Shown here in pieces: positions 24,701 through 36,345 of a stretch of 64,000 nt of DNA. The notes under the pieces are model-generated. The model did not search any database. It was not told the DNA's origin and worked only from the letters and a program-made list of their open reading frames with translations. The DNA comes from Dryomyza anilis. Its lineage: Eukaryota; Arthropoda; Insecta; Diptera; Dryomyzidae. Both the position numbers and the translations under genes were made by a program. Numbering within the stretch: position 1 is the first letter of the stretch; every line of letters starts with the position of its first letter. The stretch is taken from contig OX638135.1 of assembly GCA_951804985.1 (NCBI GenBank), positions 5,650,093 through 5,714,092 of the forward strand, in the 5' to 3' direction.

Positions 24701-26919
24701 TATTAAATATTAAATATTAAATATTAAATATTAAATATTAAATATTAAATATTAAATATTAAATATTAAATATTAAATATTAAATATTAAATATTAAATA
24801 TTAAATATTAAATATTAAATATTAAATATTAAATATTAAATATTAAATATTAAATATTAAATATTAAATATTAAATATTAAATATTAAATATTAAATATT
24901 AAATATTAAATATTAAATATTAAATATTAAATATTAAATATTAAATATTAAATATTAAATATTAAATATTAAATATTAAATATTAAATATTAAATATTAA
25001 ATATTAAATATTAAATATTAAATATTAAATATTAAATATTAAATATTAAATATTAAATATTAAATATTAAATATTAAATATTAAATATTAAATATTAAAT
25101 ATTAAATATTAAATATTAAATATTAAATATTAAATATTAAATATTAAATATTAAATATTAAATATTAAATATTAAATATTAAATATTAAATATTAAATAT
25201 TAAATATTAAATATTAAATATTAAATATTAAATATTAAATATTAAATATTAAATATTAAATATTAAATATTAAATATTAAATATTAAATATTAAATATTA
25301 AATATTAAATATTAAATATTAAATATTAAATATTAAATATTAAATATTAAATATTAAATATTAAATATTAAATATTAAATATTAAATATTAAATATTAAA
25401 TATTAAATATTAAATATTAAATATTAAATATTAAATATTAAATATTAAATATTAAATATTAAATATTAAATATTAAATATTAAATATTAAATATTAAATA
25501 TTAAATATTAAATATTAAATATTAAATATTAAATATTAAATATTAAATATTAAATATTAAATATTAAATATTAAATATTAAATATTAAATATTAAATATT
25601 AAATATTAAATATTAAATATTAAATATTAAATATTAAATATTAAATATTAAATATTAAATATTAAATATTAAATATTAAATATTAAATATTAAATATTAA
25701 ATATTAAATATTAAATATTAAATATTAAATATTAAATATTAAATATTAAATATTAAATATTAAATATTAAATATTAAATATTAAATATTAAATATTAAAT
25801 ATTAAATATTAAATATTAAATATTAAATATTAAATATTAAATATTAAATATTAAATATTAAATATTAAATATTAAATATTAAATATTAAATATTAAATAT
25901 TAAATATTAAATATTAAATATTAAATATTAAATATTAAATATTAAATATTAAATATTAAATATTAAATATTAAATATTAAATATTAAATATTAAATATTA
26001 AATATTAAATATTAAATATTAAATATTAAATATTAAATATTAAATATTAAATATTAAATATTAAATATTAAATATTAAATATTAAATATTAAATATTAAA
26101 TATTAAATATTAAATATTAAATATTAAATATTAAATATTAAATATTAAATATTAAATATTAAATATTAAATATTAAATATTAAATATTAAATATTAAATA
26201 TTAAATATTAAATATTAAATATTAAATATTAAATATTAAATATTAAATATTAAATATTAAATATTAAATATTAAATATTAAATATTAAATATTAAATATT
26301 AAATATTAAATATTAAATATTAAATATTAAATATTAAATATTAAATATTAAATATTAAATATTAAATATTAAATATTAAATATTAAATATTAAATATTAA
26401 ATATTAAATATTAAATATTAAATATTAAATATTAAATATTAAATATTAAATATTAAATATTAAATATTAAATATTAAATATTAAATATTAAATATTAAAT
26501 ATTAAATATTAAATATTAAATATTAAATATTAAATATTAAATATTAAATATTAAATATTAAATATTAAATATTAAATATTAAATATTAAATATTAAATAT
26601 TAAATATTAAATATTAAATATTAAATATTAAATATTAAATATTAAATATTAAATATTAAATATTAAATATTAAATATTAAATATTAAATATTAAATATTA
26701 AATATTAAATATTAAATATTAAATATTAAATATTAAATATTAAATATTAAATATTAAATATTAAATATTAAATATTAAATATTAAATATTAAATATTAAA
26801 TATTAAATATTAAATATTAAATATTAAATATTAAATATTAAATATTAAATATTAAATATTAAATATTAAATATTAAATATTAAATATTAAATATTAAATA
26901 TTAAATATTAAATATTAAA

Positions 26920-27850
26920 TATAAAATATAAAATATAAAATATAAAATATAAAATATAAAATATAAAATATAAAATATAAAATATAAAATATAAAATATA
27001 AAATATAAAATATAAAATATAAAATATAAAATATAAAATATAAAATATAAAATATAAAATATAAAATATAAAATATAAAATATAAAATATAAAATATAAA
27101 ATATAAAATATAAAATATAAAATATAAAATATAAAATATAAAATATAAAATATAAAATATAAAATATAAAATATAAAATATAAAATATAAAATATAAAAT
27201 ATAAAATATAAAATATAAAATATAAAATATAAAATATAAAATATAAAATATAAAATATAAAATATAAAATATAAAATATAAAATATAAAATATAAAATAT
27301 AAAATATAAAATATAAAATATAAAATATAAAATATAAAATATAAAATATAAAATATAAAATATAAAATATAAAATATAAAATATAAAATATAAAATATAA
27401 AATATAAAATATAAAATATAAAATATAAAATATAAAATATAAAATATAAAATATAAAATATAAAATATAAAATATAAAATATAAAATATAAAATATAAAA
27501 TATAAAATATAAAATATAAAATATAAAATATAAAATATAAAATATAAAATATAAAATATAAAATATAAAATATAAAATATAAAATATAAAATATAAAATA
27601 TAAAATATAAAATATAAAATATAAAATATAAAATATAAAATATAAAATATAAAATATAAAATATAAAATATAAAATATAAAATATAAAATATAAAATATA
27701 AAATATAAAATATAAAATATAAAATATAAAATATAAAATATAAAATATAAAATATAAAATATAAAATATAAAATATAAAATATAAAATATAAAATATAAA
27801 ATATAAAATATAAAATATAAAATATAAAATATAAAATATAAAATATAAAA
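26920..27850. repeat. Satellite array, 7-bp unit TAAAATA
   Basis: At about 26920 the unit changes within one repeat from TTAAATA to TAAAATA, a single T-to-A difference, and stays so for about 930 bp (roughly 133 units). No mixed zone is visible. The array then decays into AATAAATTATAAATT. Confidence 0.98.
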
Positions 27851-27972
27851 AATAAATTATAAATTATTGATGGTATGATTTTTAATTTACAGTTTTTAAT
27901 TTGGTAATGATAAAATTCTTGGTAAAAACGGTATTAGCGAAATAGGTAACAATTTTAATAATTAAAGAATTA
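27851..27972. other. Short AT-rich spacer
   Basis: Non-repetitive AT-rich sequence between the satellite and the Helitron-like element. Nothing recognised. Confidence 0.5.
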
Positions 27973-28281
27973 TCCTATTAATATAATAAATCTGTTTGTT
28001 CGTTTGTACGTTTGTACGTTTGTCCGTTTGTACGTTTGTACGTTTGTTCCGCTTCTCCGTCTAAACGACTGATCCGATTTCCTTGAAATTTTTACCACAG
28101 ATGCGGTATGGTCTGGAAGGAATGATAGGCTATATATGGGCGGGATTGAACAAAGAGGCGTGGCACCTCCCATACAACCTAAACTTTCAATACGATATAA
28201 CTCGGCACTTTCACCAGCTACGAACATGAAACAAAAAACTCAAATACACAAAAAAAATTAAAAACAAAAAACCAAAAGCAC

Positions 28282-28312
<31 letters not shown>

Positions 28313-28675
28313 ACAAAAACAAAAGCAATCACGTTTGTTCCGCTTCTCCGTCTAAACGGCTGATCCGATTGTCTTGAAATTTTTACCACAGATGCGGTAT
28401 GGTCTGGAGGGAATAATAGGCTATATATGGGCGGGATTGGGCAAAGAGGCGTGGCACCTCCCATGCAACCTAAACACGATATAACTCGGAACTTTCACCA
28501 GCAACGAACATGAAACAAAAAACTCAAATACAAAAAAAAAAATTAAAAACAAAAAAGCAAAAGCAAAAGCACAACACAAAACAAAAGCAAAAATACAAAA
28601 ACAAAACCAATCACATAAAACCACAATCCAAACTAAATGAAAAACAAAAAAAGGAAAGAAAAAGAAAAACAAACT

Positions 28676-29352
28676 CACCACACTAAAATTCACCCTTAAA
28701 TTAACCACACTAAAACCCACCACACTATAATTCACCACACTAAAACTCACCACACTAAAATTCACCACACTAAAACTCACCACACTAAAACTCACCACAC
28801 TAAAACTCACCACACTAAAACTCACTAAATTTCACCACATTAAAATTCACCACTTTTAAACTCACCACATTAAAACTCACTACACTCAAATTTCGATACA
28901 CTAAAACTCACCACACTAAAACTCACCGCACTAAAATTCACCACACTAAAACCCACCACACTATAATTAACCACACTAAAACTCACCACCCTTAAAATTC
29001 ACTACACTAAAACTCACCACAATAAAATTCATCACATTAAAATTCATCACACTAAAACTCACCACAATAAAATTCACCACACTAAAACTCGCTACATTAA
29101 AACACGCCACACTAAAACACGCCACATTAAAATTCACCACACTAAAACCCACCACACTATAATTGACCACTCTAAAACTCACCACACTTAAAAACACCAC
29201 ACTGAAATTCACCACACTCAAATTCACCACACTAAAACTCACCACACTAAAACTCACCACACCAAAACTAACCACAATTAAACTCTCTACTCCAAAATTC
29301 ACCACATCTAAACTCACTACACCGAAACTTTCTACATTAAAACCCACCACAC
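28676..29352 (+). repeat. 15-bp minisatellite CACCACACTAAAACT inside Helitron-like element 1
   Basis: About 45 degenerate copies of the 15-bp unit. Because 15 is a multiple of three, it gives long open frames of FSVVS pentapeptides on the minus strand, which are not genes. Confidence 0.95.
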
Positions 29353-29500
29353 TAAAACTTCTACTGGGAAAAACTCTACGGGAAAGAATTCTACGGGAAA
29401 GAATTCTACCGGGAACAATTCTACCGGGATGAATTCTACGTTGAGAATTCTACGGGAAAGCGTTCTATGTGGATTTTACGGGGAAGATTTCTACTGGGAA
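29353..29500 (+). repeat. GAATTCTACGGGAAA minisatellite
   Basis: A second tandem block follows the first: degenerate 15-16-bp units of GAATTCTACGGGAAA. The same block is found at 50695-50850 in the second Helitron-like element. Confidence 0.9.
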
Positions 29501-29722
29501 TAATTCTGCGGAGAAGCGCAGTCTGAGAAAAAATTGTCTTTGAGAAAAGTTGTTTTGGCGGAGAATTATTTGGTTACCACATTTATAAAACGAATAAAAA
29601 AATTTCAACAGCTAAGCACGGGCCCCTCATATAAATAGTAAAATGTTTTTTATATTAATAAAATCGCTCCATATCTTTGAATTCAGAAAATCTTGGCACG
29701 AGTCGTGCACGGGTCCAGCTAG

Positions 29723-30098
29723 TAATAAATATTTTATTATTGATAATAATAAGTTAAATGTAATAATTGAAGTTTTAGTAATTTTTTAATTAGTAGTTTA
29801 TAATATATATAACCCAATACCCAAATTATAATATATATAACCCAATGGAAACCTTAAAACCCGCACTTCTAAAATTACCCGCTTTTTTACCCAATTGAAA
29901 TTTATTATCCACTGTTATTTTATTTTACCCTTTAAAAAAATGCTAGCAATACTATTTTCGCACAATTTAACTTCAGTCATTAAACTCAAATGAAATTAGT
30001 TTGAAGTTATTTAAATGAAGTAAATACTATCAATATGTATTTTAAGAGTGAAGAAATGAAAGTTCATGAAATTTAATTTTTTTTTGTATTTACTTTTA
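29723..30098. other. AT-rich, nothing recognised
   Basis: A short direct repeat (AATATATATAACCCAAT at about 29803 and 29830) is the only structure noticed. Confidence 0.5.
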
Positions 30099-30188
30099 AG
30101 ATATTGTCTTAACGTGCTCAATATCTTAGGTGTTTTGTACCAACAAATAAAAGAACAAACCATTTGCAAAATGCATTGAGTGGCAGAT
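30099..30188 (+). repeat. Second copy of the dispersed repeat seen at 5733-5828
   Basis: It matches 5733-5828 in order and orientation, up to GGCAGATCG. Here it continues into GC-richer DNA (30189-30260) instead of satellite. Confidence 0.75.
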
Positions 30189-31366
30189 CGAACAGCCGTT
30201 TCAGAGGCAGCCAAGCCCCTTCACCAGCGATCTTTCTCTGCAGATTCTATATTTCAAGTCGCCAAAGTTTTCCTTTTCCAATGAACACAATAAGATGTGC
30301 ATTGAAGAAAGAACCAAAAGTAAAGAATGTAAAACCTGCCTCAACTCATAATTTTTTCAAAATTGATGTTGCTTGCAAAATTAGCTTTACCCTAAAGGAT
30401 TTTTCAACAGTGACAATATTTTGTCATTTAAAAACATATTAAAGAGTCTGTCAAGATAATAAAATTTATTGTTATAGCAATTTTATTTCAAATATAAGGG
30501 GAACCTGTGGTAAAGTGCGATATTTGGGACATTTTTGGTAATGTTTTTTGAACATAGAAAAATAAAAACAATTCTCAAGTGCTTCTTAATCTGACATCAA
30601 TTATTTTTATCCATGGTTATTATCAAATTTATACAATGTTATTGCATTAAGAGAACCAGTGGATATAAATGTTTTTGAAGTTTTTTTACAGTGCTGTTGT
30701 ATGCTACTAATTAATGTGAATTTTTGGCGTTTTTAATTAGCAAGGTATGTTTAAAATGATCGGACGTTGTATATCTTTTGAAATACAAACGGGTTTTGAA
30801 AATAATTAAACATTAAAAGTATAAGAATGCAAAGTTATAATAAAATTACGAAACTGTAAAGTGGGAAACAGTTTCTGGGATAAACTGGGAAACGTAATTT
30901 AAGCAATGTTTATTATAATTTTAGTTAAAATATTGTGTTAAATGAAATATTTAACTGATTTAGCCAGGATAAATTACAATCTTGCCAACAAACCAATAAA
31001 AAACAAAATTTTGACTTCACCTGAGATTAGATCTGAATTGCAAAGAAAGCCGAGAAGCGATCCTTTAAAAGGAACAAGAAGAATACTTCGGTAAATATTC
31101 TCAACTTCATTAGAAGATTACAATTTGTATGAATAAAATGCCGAAGAAATTAAATTTCCAGAATTTAGTGAACTGCAATATCTGCAAATGGCCTTTATAC
31201 TTGAACTGTGAGAACTGGACGACCAGCAACTATACCTGTCTCTATTAAAAAAAGCTGAAATTATCTAAATTTTTGTTATATTACTATATGATAACCATAT
31301 CAAAATGTTACAGGTACTATATTTTTTTGGAGCTTACAATAGAAAAAAGATTTTTTTAATTGACGT
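30189..31366. other. Unassigned; no gene recognised
   Basis: An open frame of 92 codons at 30164-30442 (+) has no recognisable domain and no relatives in the window. The rest is AT-rich. It may be single-copy DNA or old transposon sequence. Confidence 0.4.
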
Positions 31367-31370
31367 TTAA

Positions 31371-31521
31371 AGATGGTCCCGTAACTATAGTCAAAATTAA
31401 CCTGGAGTTTACATTTAATTACGGCTTTTTTGACAGTTTTACTATTAAATAAAATGTCACAAAACCTGTACATTAAAATAAACTCCAGTTTAAAAATTAC
31501 TATAGTTACGCGCCATGTTCT
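31371..31521. mobile_element. Short TTAA-flanked inverted-repeat element (MITE)
   Basis: TTAA at 31367-31370 and 31522-31525 flank 151 bp. The ends are inverted: CGTAACTATAGT on the left and ACTATAGTTACG on the right, and further in CTGGAGTTTA and TAAACTCCAG. TTAA duplication is typical for piggyBac-type elements. No coding capacity. Confidence 0.6.
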
Positions 31522-31643
31522 TTAAGCTTTATCTGCAAGATTTTAAAAGTGTTCTTCTAACCTAAGAAGATGATAATTTAAATATTACATTTAAAATCGA
31601 TTTAAAATATTTTACCCGTATTACCCAATTGAAAAAAAAAAAA

Positions 31644-32350
31644 CAGTTGGGAAGGTTAGATCACATGGGGAGTTTTAAAGTAGGGACATTTTATAGTAGG
31701 TGTTATTATAATAGTTAGGATTATCAAAATTATAGTCGGGCTAAGCCGAGTATAAATACCCTACACATGTGTGGTTACCATTCAAAGTGGTATGTAGGTC
31801 ACCAGGGTATACGAATCCTGAAAATAACTACAAACTTTCAATCGCTGAAGAATTTCCATTCATTTGATACCCATATTTAAATATGGGTAGGTTCTCCCAA
31901 TTTCGTTTTTTTTTTGGAACCACAAGTCGTTACGCGGGTGAACATAATTTTATGTATTTGAGCATGAAGTCAATATATATTTGACCAAAAAAAGTTTACC
32001 TGAACACGTACACAGTGAAATTCACCAGTAGATGTGTTTTATATGATAAATATGAACATAAGTGGTCGGTTCACAGGTCATAATGGACAGATCATGCCCA
32101 TTTTCACTGACAGACAGCGTAGATATATAAGTAATCTAAATTAGGAGTTTCATTTATTTAGCTCTAGTTTTTCTTTAATCGTGATTTCAACCGGCAGACA
32201 GACGGACAGACGGACATCGCTAAATCGACTCAGGGGGTCATGCTGATCAAGAATATATATACTTTTCCATACCGGAGATGCTTTCTTCTGGGTGTTACAA
32301 ACGGCGTACCAAACTGAATATACCCTTTCACTCTAGTGTAGGGTATAAAA
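31644..32350 (-). mobile_element. mini-me/DINE-1-like element A
   Basis: It runs from CAGTTGGGAAGGTTAGATC to TGTAGGGTATA. On the minus strand it holds TATATATTCTTGATCAGCAT followed by GTCC/GTCT repeats, the core and microsatellite of dipteran mini-me (DINE-1/INE-1) elements, considered non-autonomous Helitron relatives. It has a short GTCY tract (about 32192-32216). The hairpin-forming end CACTAGAGTG is missing a few bases compared with the other copies. Confidence 0.7.
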
Positions 32351-32370
32351 ATCTTTTAGCCAATTTAATT

Positions 32371-33037
32371 ATACCCTACACTAAGAGTGAAAGGGTATAT
32401 TCAGTTTAGTACGCCGTTTGTAACACCCAGAACGAAGCTTCTCCGGTTTGGAAAAGTATATATATATATATTTTTGATGACCTCCTGAGTCGATTTAGCG
32501 ATGTCCGTCTGTTGAAATCCCTAATACTTAAAAAATTGAAGAGTTAGATGAATGAAACTAATTATAATTTAGATTACTTCTATACCTACGCTGTATTTGC
32601 GAGATCGGTCCATTGTGACCTATGATCCGACCACTTATGTTCAAATACCTCATATAAAATGTACATCTAAAGATAAATTTTACTGTATACGTGATTAGGT
32701 AAACTTTTTTGGTCAAATATATATTGACATAATGCTAAAATACATGAAAATAATGTTTTTCGCCGAAACCATTTGTGGGTCCCAAAAAAAATCGAAATTC
32801 GGTACACCTACCCATTTGTAAATATGGGTATCAAATTAATGATAATTCTTCAGCGATTGAATGTTTGTAGTTATTTTCAGGATTCGTATACCCTGGTGAC
32901 CTATATATCACTTTGAATGGTAACCACACATATGTGTAGATTATTTATAGTCGGCTTAGACTATAATTTTGATAATCCTAACTATCATAATAACACCAAC
33001 TTTAAAATTTCCCATGTGATCTAACCTTCCCAACTGG
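32371..33037 (+). mobile_element. mini-me/DINE-1-like element B, inverted relative to A
   Basis: It starts ATACCCTACACTAAGAGTG, whose arms ATACCCT and AGGGTAT can pair, and ends CCTTCCCAACTGG. The microsatellite is nearly absent: only one GTCCGTCTGTTG remains near 32500. With A it forms a large inverted repeat around 32360. Confidence 0.7.
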
Positions 33038-34208
33038 TTCTATTTTTTACCCAATTTAATTTTAGCAAAATGCATCACTGGGTGAGATCCTAAAACTACA
33101 GAAAGTCTCTTCTCTCTACGCTGCAAGTTGCAAATTGGTTTCTGCAAGCAGAGAGTAGAAATAATGTTTATATTCTCTGTCTCTCTGGCACTGGCTGTGT
33201 CGAAAATACTGGGACTCATCTTGGGGCACTACACTCCAGCGATTAAATCCCAACGAGTTCGGATGAGACCTCTTATAATATTTATGAGTGTTGCCAACTT
33301 TTCTAAAGCAAAACGCACCAAATCGAGGGAAGAAACACAGACCGTTTTTATACATTTTTAAAATTTGTATACATGATTTGAACACAATAACAAATAATGA
33401 AAGAATAATACTTATTCTTGACAAACATGATCTGGTCATGAATATGTATTTCTTTACCCTTCTGCACAAATTGTGTCAAAATGATCCATTTTTCTGGAAA
33501 ACATTTTTTTTTTTCATTTTAATAACACGGTGCGACACCAAAAATATACAAGAAATCCGACCTATATTTTTGGATAGGTATCGAAAAGCAATGAATATCC
33601 TCATTTGCAGAATGTACCACTTCGATTTTTTTTAAATTTGCACTTCTGAGTGCAAATTCGCATTTTCCTACCTTGAGTTACTTATGTTATTAAAACTCAG
33701 TATCTAAGGAAGTTATTTTAAAAGTGTTTAACTTTATGAAAAACCAACACATTTAGCTTACTAAAACTTACTAAAAATTTATTTATTAGGTTTAAATAGA
33801 TCTGAGTTATAGGTCATTACACGACAAAAGAATTCAATTTTAAATACATTTTTTAATTTTGAAAAATCGTTAAAAAATCATCTTGCAAGATAATCTACAC
33901 ATTTTTACAGTTATTAAGAGTAAATTTAATTACCTTATCACAACTTTTGGATTTATCAAAATTCCACAAGATACCATCTTGAAATTTGGCACGAATATTC
34001 CTAATAAAACAATTCAAAATTTACAATTTTTTCAGATTTTTCAAAAGAGTCCTTTTTAAGGACATACAATTTGAAGTGCAAGGATAATTACCACATGTCC
34101 AGGAAATTTTAAAAAAAGCATATATTATTAGCTTTAAATGACACCTCGATGGGGTTTATAGCATATCTCGATCAATAGATATTTTAATATGAACAACCTA
34201 CAATTTTT
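33038..34208. repeat. Unassigned DNA with fragments of the foldback family
   Basis: Positions 33535-33735 are the inverted counterpart of 47755-47950 (shared AAAAATATACAAGAA and TTGAGTTACTTA). Positions 33755-33960 are the inverted counterpart of the centre of the palindrome at 35190-35395 (CATTACACGACAAAA). These are older pieces of the same non-autonomous element family. The open frames at 33116-33469 show no domain. Confidence 0.55.
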
Positions 34209-34952
34209 ATACCCTACACTAAGAGTGAAAGGGTATATTCAGTTTGGTACGCCGTTTGTAACACCCAGAAGGAAGCATCTCCGGTATGGAAAAGTATATA
34301 TATTCTTGATCAGCATGACCTCCTGAGTCGATTTAGCGATGTCCGTCTGTCCGTCTGTCCGTCTGTCTGTCCGTCTGTCTGTCCGTCTGTCTGTCCGTCT
34401 GTCTGTCTGTTGAAATCCCTACTACTTTTAAAATTGAAGAGCTAGATAAATGAAACTTATAACTTAGATTACTAATATACCTACGCTGTATGTGCGCTGT
34501 ATTGGCGAGATCGGTCCATTGTGACCTATGATCCGACCACTTATGTTCAAATTCCTCATATAAAATGTACATATAAAGATCAATTTTTATGTATACGTGC
34601 TTAGGTAAACTTTTCTGGTCAAATATATATTGACATCATGCTCAAATACATGATAATAATGTTTTCCGGCGAAAAGACTTGTGGTTCACAAAAAAAAAAA
34701 ATCGAAATTCGGTACAACTACCCATTTGTAAATATGGGTATCAAATGAATGGAAATTCTTCAGCGATTGAATGTTTGTAGTTATTTTCAGGATTCGTATA
34801 CCCTGGTGACCTATATATTACTTTGAATGGTAACCACACATATGTGTAGGGTATTTATAGTCGTCTTAGACCGACTATAATTTTGATAATCCTAACTATC
34901 ATAATTACACCTACTTTAAAATTTCCCATGTGATCTAACCTTCCCAACTGGT
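34209..34952 (+). mobile_element. mini-me/DINE-1-like element C (left arm of palindrome)
   Basis: A complete copy from ATACCCTACACTAAG to CCCAACTGG. It has the core TATATATTCTTGATCAGCAT and an expanded GTCY tract at 34339-34412. It is inverted with respect to element D. Confidence 0.75.
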
Positions 34953-35611
34953 TTGTAACTTTGGATCACTGTATCTCAGAAAAAAGTTTCCCGAAAAAAT
35001 TAAAAAAATTGACCAAAACATTTCAATTGAGCCTTGCAAAATAAAATTTAACCAACATCCAAGAGCTTTAAATCTCATGGTTGACTTGATTTGGTAAATA
35101 TAGTGTGGGAATGACTCGGTTAAAAAATTTTATTATTAAAAGGACAATAATTTAATTGATCATAACTTTGTTGTTTCTTGTTGAATTTTAAAAAATCCAA
35201 AAGTTTTGATAGGGTAATTGAATTTACTTTTAATAACTGTAAAAATGTGTAGATTATATAGCAAGATGATTTTTTAACGATTTTTCAAAATTGAAAAAAG
35301 TATTTAAATTTGAATTGTTTTGTCGTGTAATGACATATAACTCAGGTCCTTTTAAACCTATTTTAATAAATTAAAAAGTTTTAGTAAGCTAAATGTGTTA
35401 TGATCAATTAAATTATTGTCCTTTTAATAATAAAATTTTTTAACCGAGTCATTCCCACACTATATTTACCAAATCAAGTCAACTATGAGATTTAAAGCTC
35501 TTGGATGTTGGTTAAATTTTATTTTGCAAGGCTCAATTGAAATGTTTTGGTCAATTTTTTTAATTTTTTCGGGAAACTTTTTTCTGAGATACAGTGATCC
35601 AAAGTTACAAA
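34953..35611. repeat. Foldback element at the centre of the palindrome
   Basis: The left part 34953-35160 (TTTGTAACTTTGGATCACTG onward) returns as its reverse complement at about 35400-35611 with one mismatch by eye. A central 230-base spacer is not inverted. The spacer is related to 33755-33960 and to 37150-37320. No coding sequence. Confidence 0.8.
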
Positions 35612-36345
35612 CCAGTTGGGAAGGTTAGATCACATGGGAAATTTTAAAGTAGGTGTAATTATGATAGTTAGGATTATCAAAATTATAGTCGGTCTAAGCC
35701 GACTATAAATACCCTACACATATGTGTGGTTACCATTCAAAGTGATATATAGGTCACCAGGATATACGAATCCTGAAAATAACTACAAACATTCAATCGC
35801 TGAAGAATTATCATTAATTTGATACCCATATTTACAAATGGGTAGGTGTACCGAATTTCGATTTTTTTTTGTGAACCACAAGTCTTTTTGACGGAAAACA
35901 TTATTATAATGTATTTGAGCATGATATCAATATATATTTGACCAAAAAAGTTTACCTAAGCACGTATACATAAAAATTGATCTTTATATGTACATTTTAT
36001 ATGAGGTATTTGAACATAAGTGGTCGGATCATAAGTCACAATGGACCGATCGCGCCAATTTTTTCGCACATACAGCGTAGGTATATTAGTAATCTAAGTT
36101 ATAAGTTTGATTCATCTAGCTCTTCAATTTTAAAAGTAGTAGGGATTTCAACAGACAGACGGACATACAGACAGACAGACGGACAGACGGACAGACAGAC
36201 GGACAGACGGACATCGCTAAATCTACTCAGGAGGTCATGCTGATCAAGAATATATATACTTTTACATATCGGAGATGCTTCCTTCTGGGTGTTACAAACG
36301 GCGTACCAAACTGAATATACCCTTTCACTCTTAGTGTAGGGTATA
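35612..36345 (-). mobile_element. mini-me/DINE-1-like element D (right arm of palindrome)
   Basis: Reverse orientation to element C, from CCAGTTGGGAAGG to TAGTGTAGGGTAT. The GACA/GACG tract is at 36150-36217. Compared with C it shows several substitutions, for example GATATG against GGTATGG near the core, so the outer arms look less similar than the inner ones. Confidence 0.75.

Larger units (their letters stand above)
15819..26919. repeat. Satellite array TTAAATA (right block)
   Basis: This is the continuation of the left block after the retrotransposon. About 11.1 kb including the 200-N gap. Irregular units are clustered: TTAATTATT changes near 16917 and 16994, extra-A units (TTAAAATA) at several places between 20040 and 21400, and many one- or two-base deletions between 21780 and 22370, close to the gap. 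From 22.4 kb to 26.9 kb it is almost uniform, with isolated deletions near 23139 and 24103. Confidence 0.98.
27973..29722 (+). mobile_element. Non-autonomous Helitron-like element 1
   Basis: The element begins TCCTATTAATATAATAAA after an A and ends CTAG before a T, the A-to-T insertion without target duplication known for Helitrons. Ten bases before CTAG a hairpin GCACG-AGT-CGTGC lies at 29696-29708, as Helitron 3' ends require. The head with GTTTGTACGTTTGT repeats and a GATCCGATT...TTGAAATTTTTACC stretch resembles non-autonomous insect Helitrons. The body holds a duplicated head segment (28048-28210 and 28330-28500) and minisatellites. No Rep or helicase sequence is present. Confidence 0.8.

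Noticed and set aside
28421..29432. Open frames of FSVVS or TTLKLTT repeats as repetitive proteins
   Set aside because: They are translations of a 15-bp minisatellite inside a non-autonomous Helitron-like element, open on both strands only because 15 is divisible by three. The same applies to 49020-50626.
30164..30442. Small protein gene of 92 codons
   Set aside because: The 5' part lies in the dispersed repeat shared with 5733-5828, there is no recognisable domain and the surroundings are transposon debris. Kept only as unassigned.
33116..33635. Host gene fragment from overlapping frames of 77-117 codons
   Set aside because: Frames overlap on both strands, show no domain, and part of the region is an inverted copy of 47755-47950, so it is repeat-derived.
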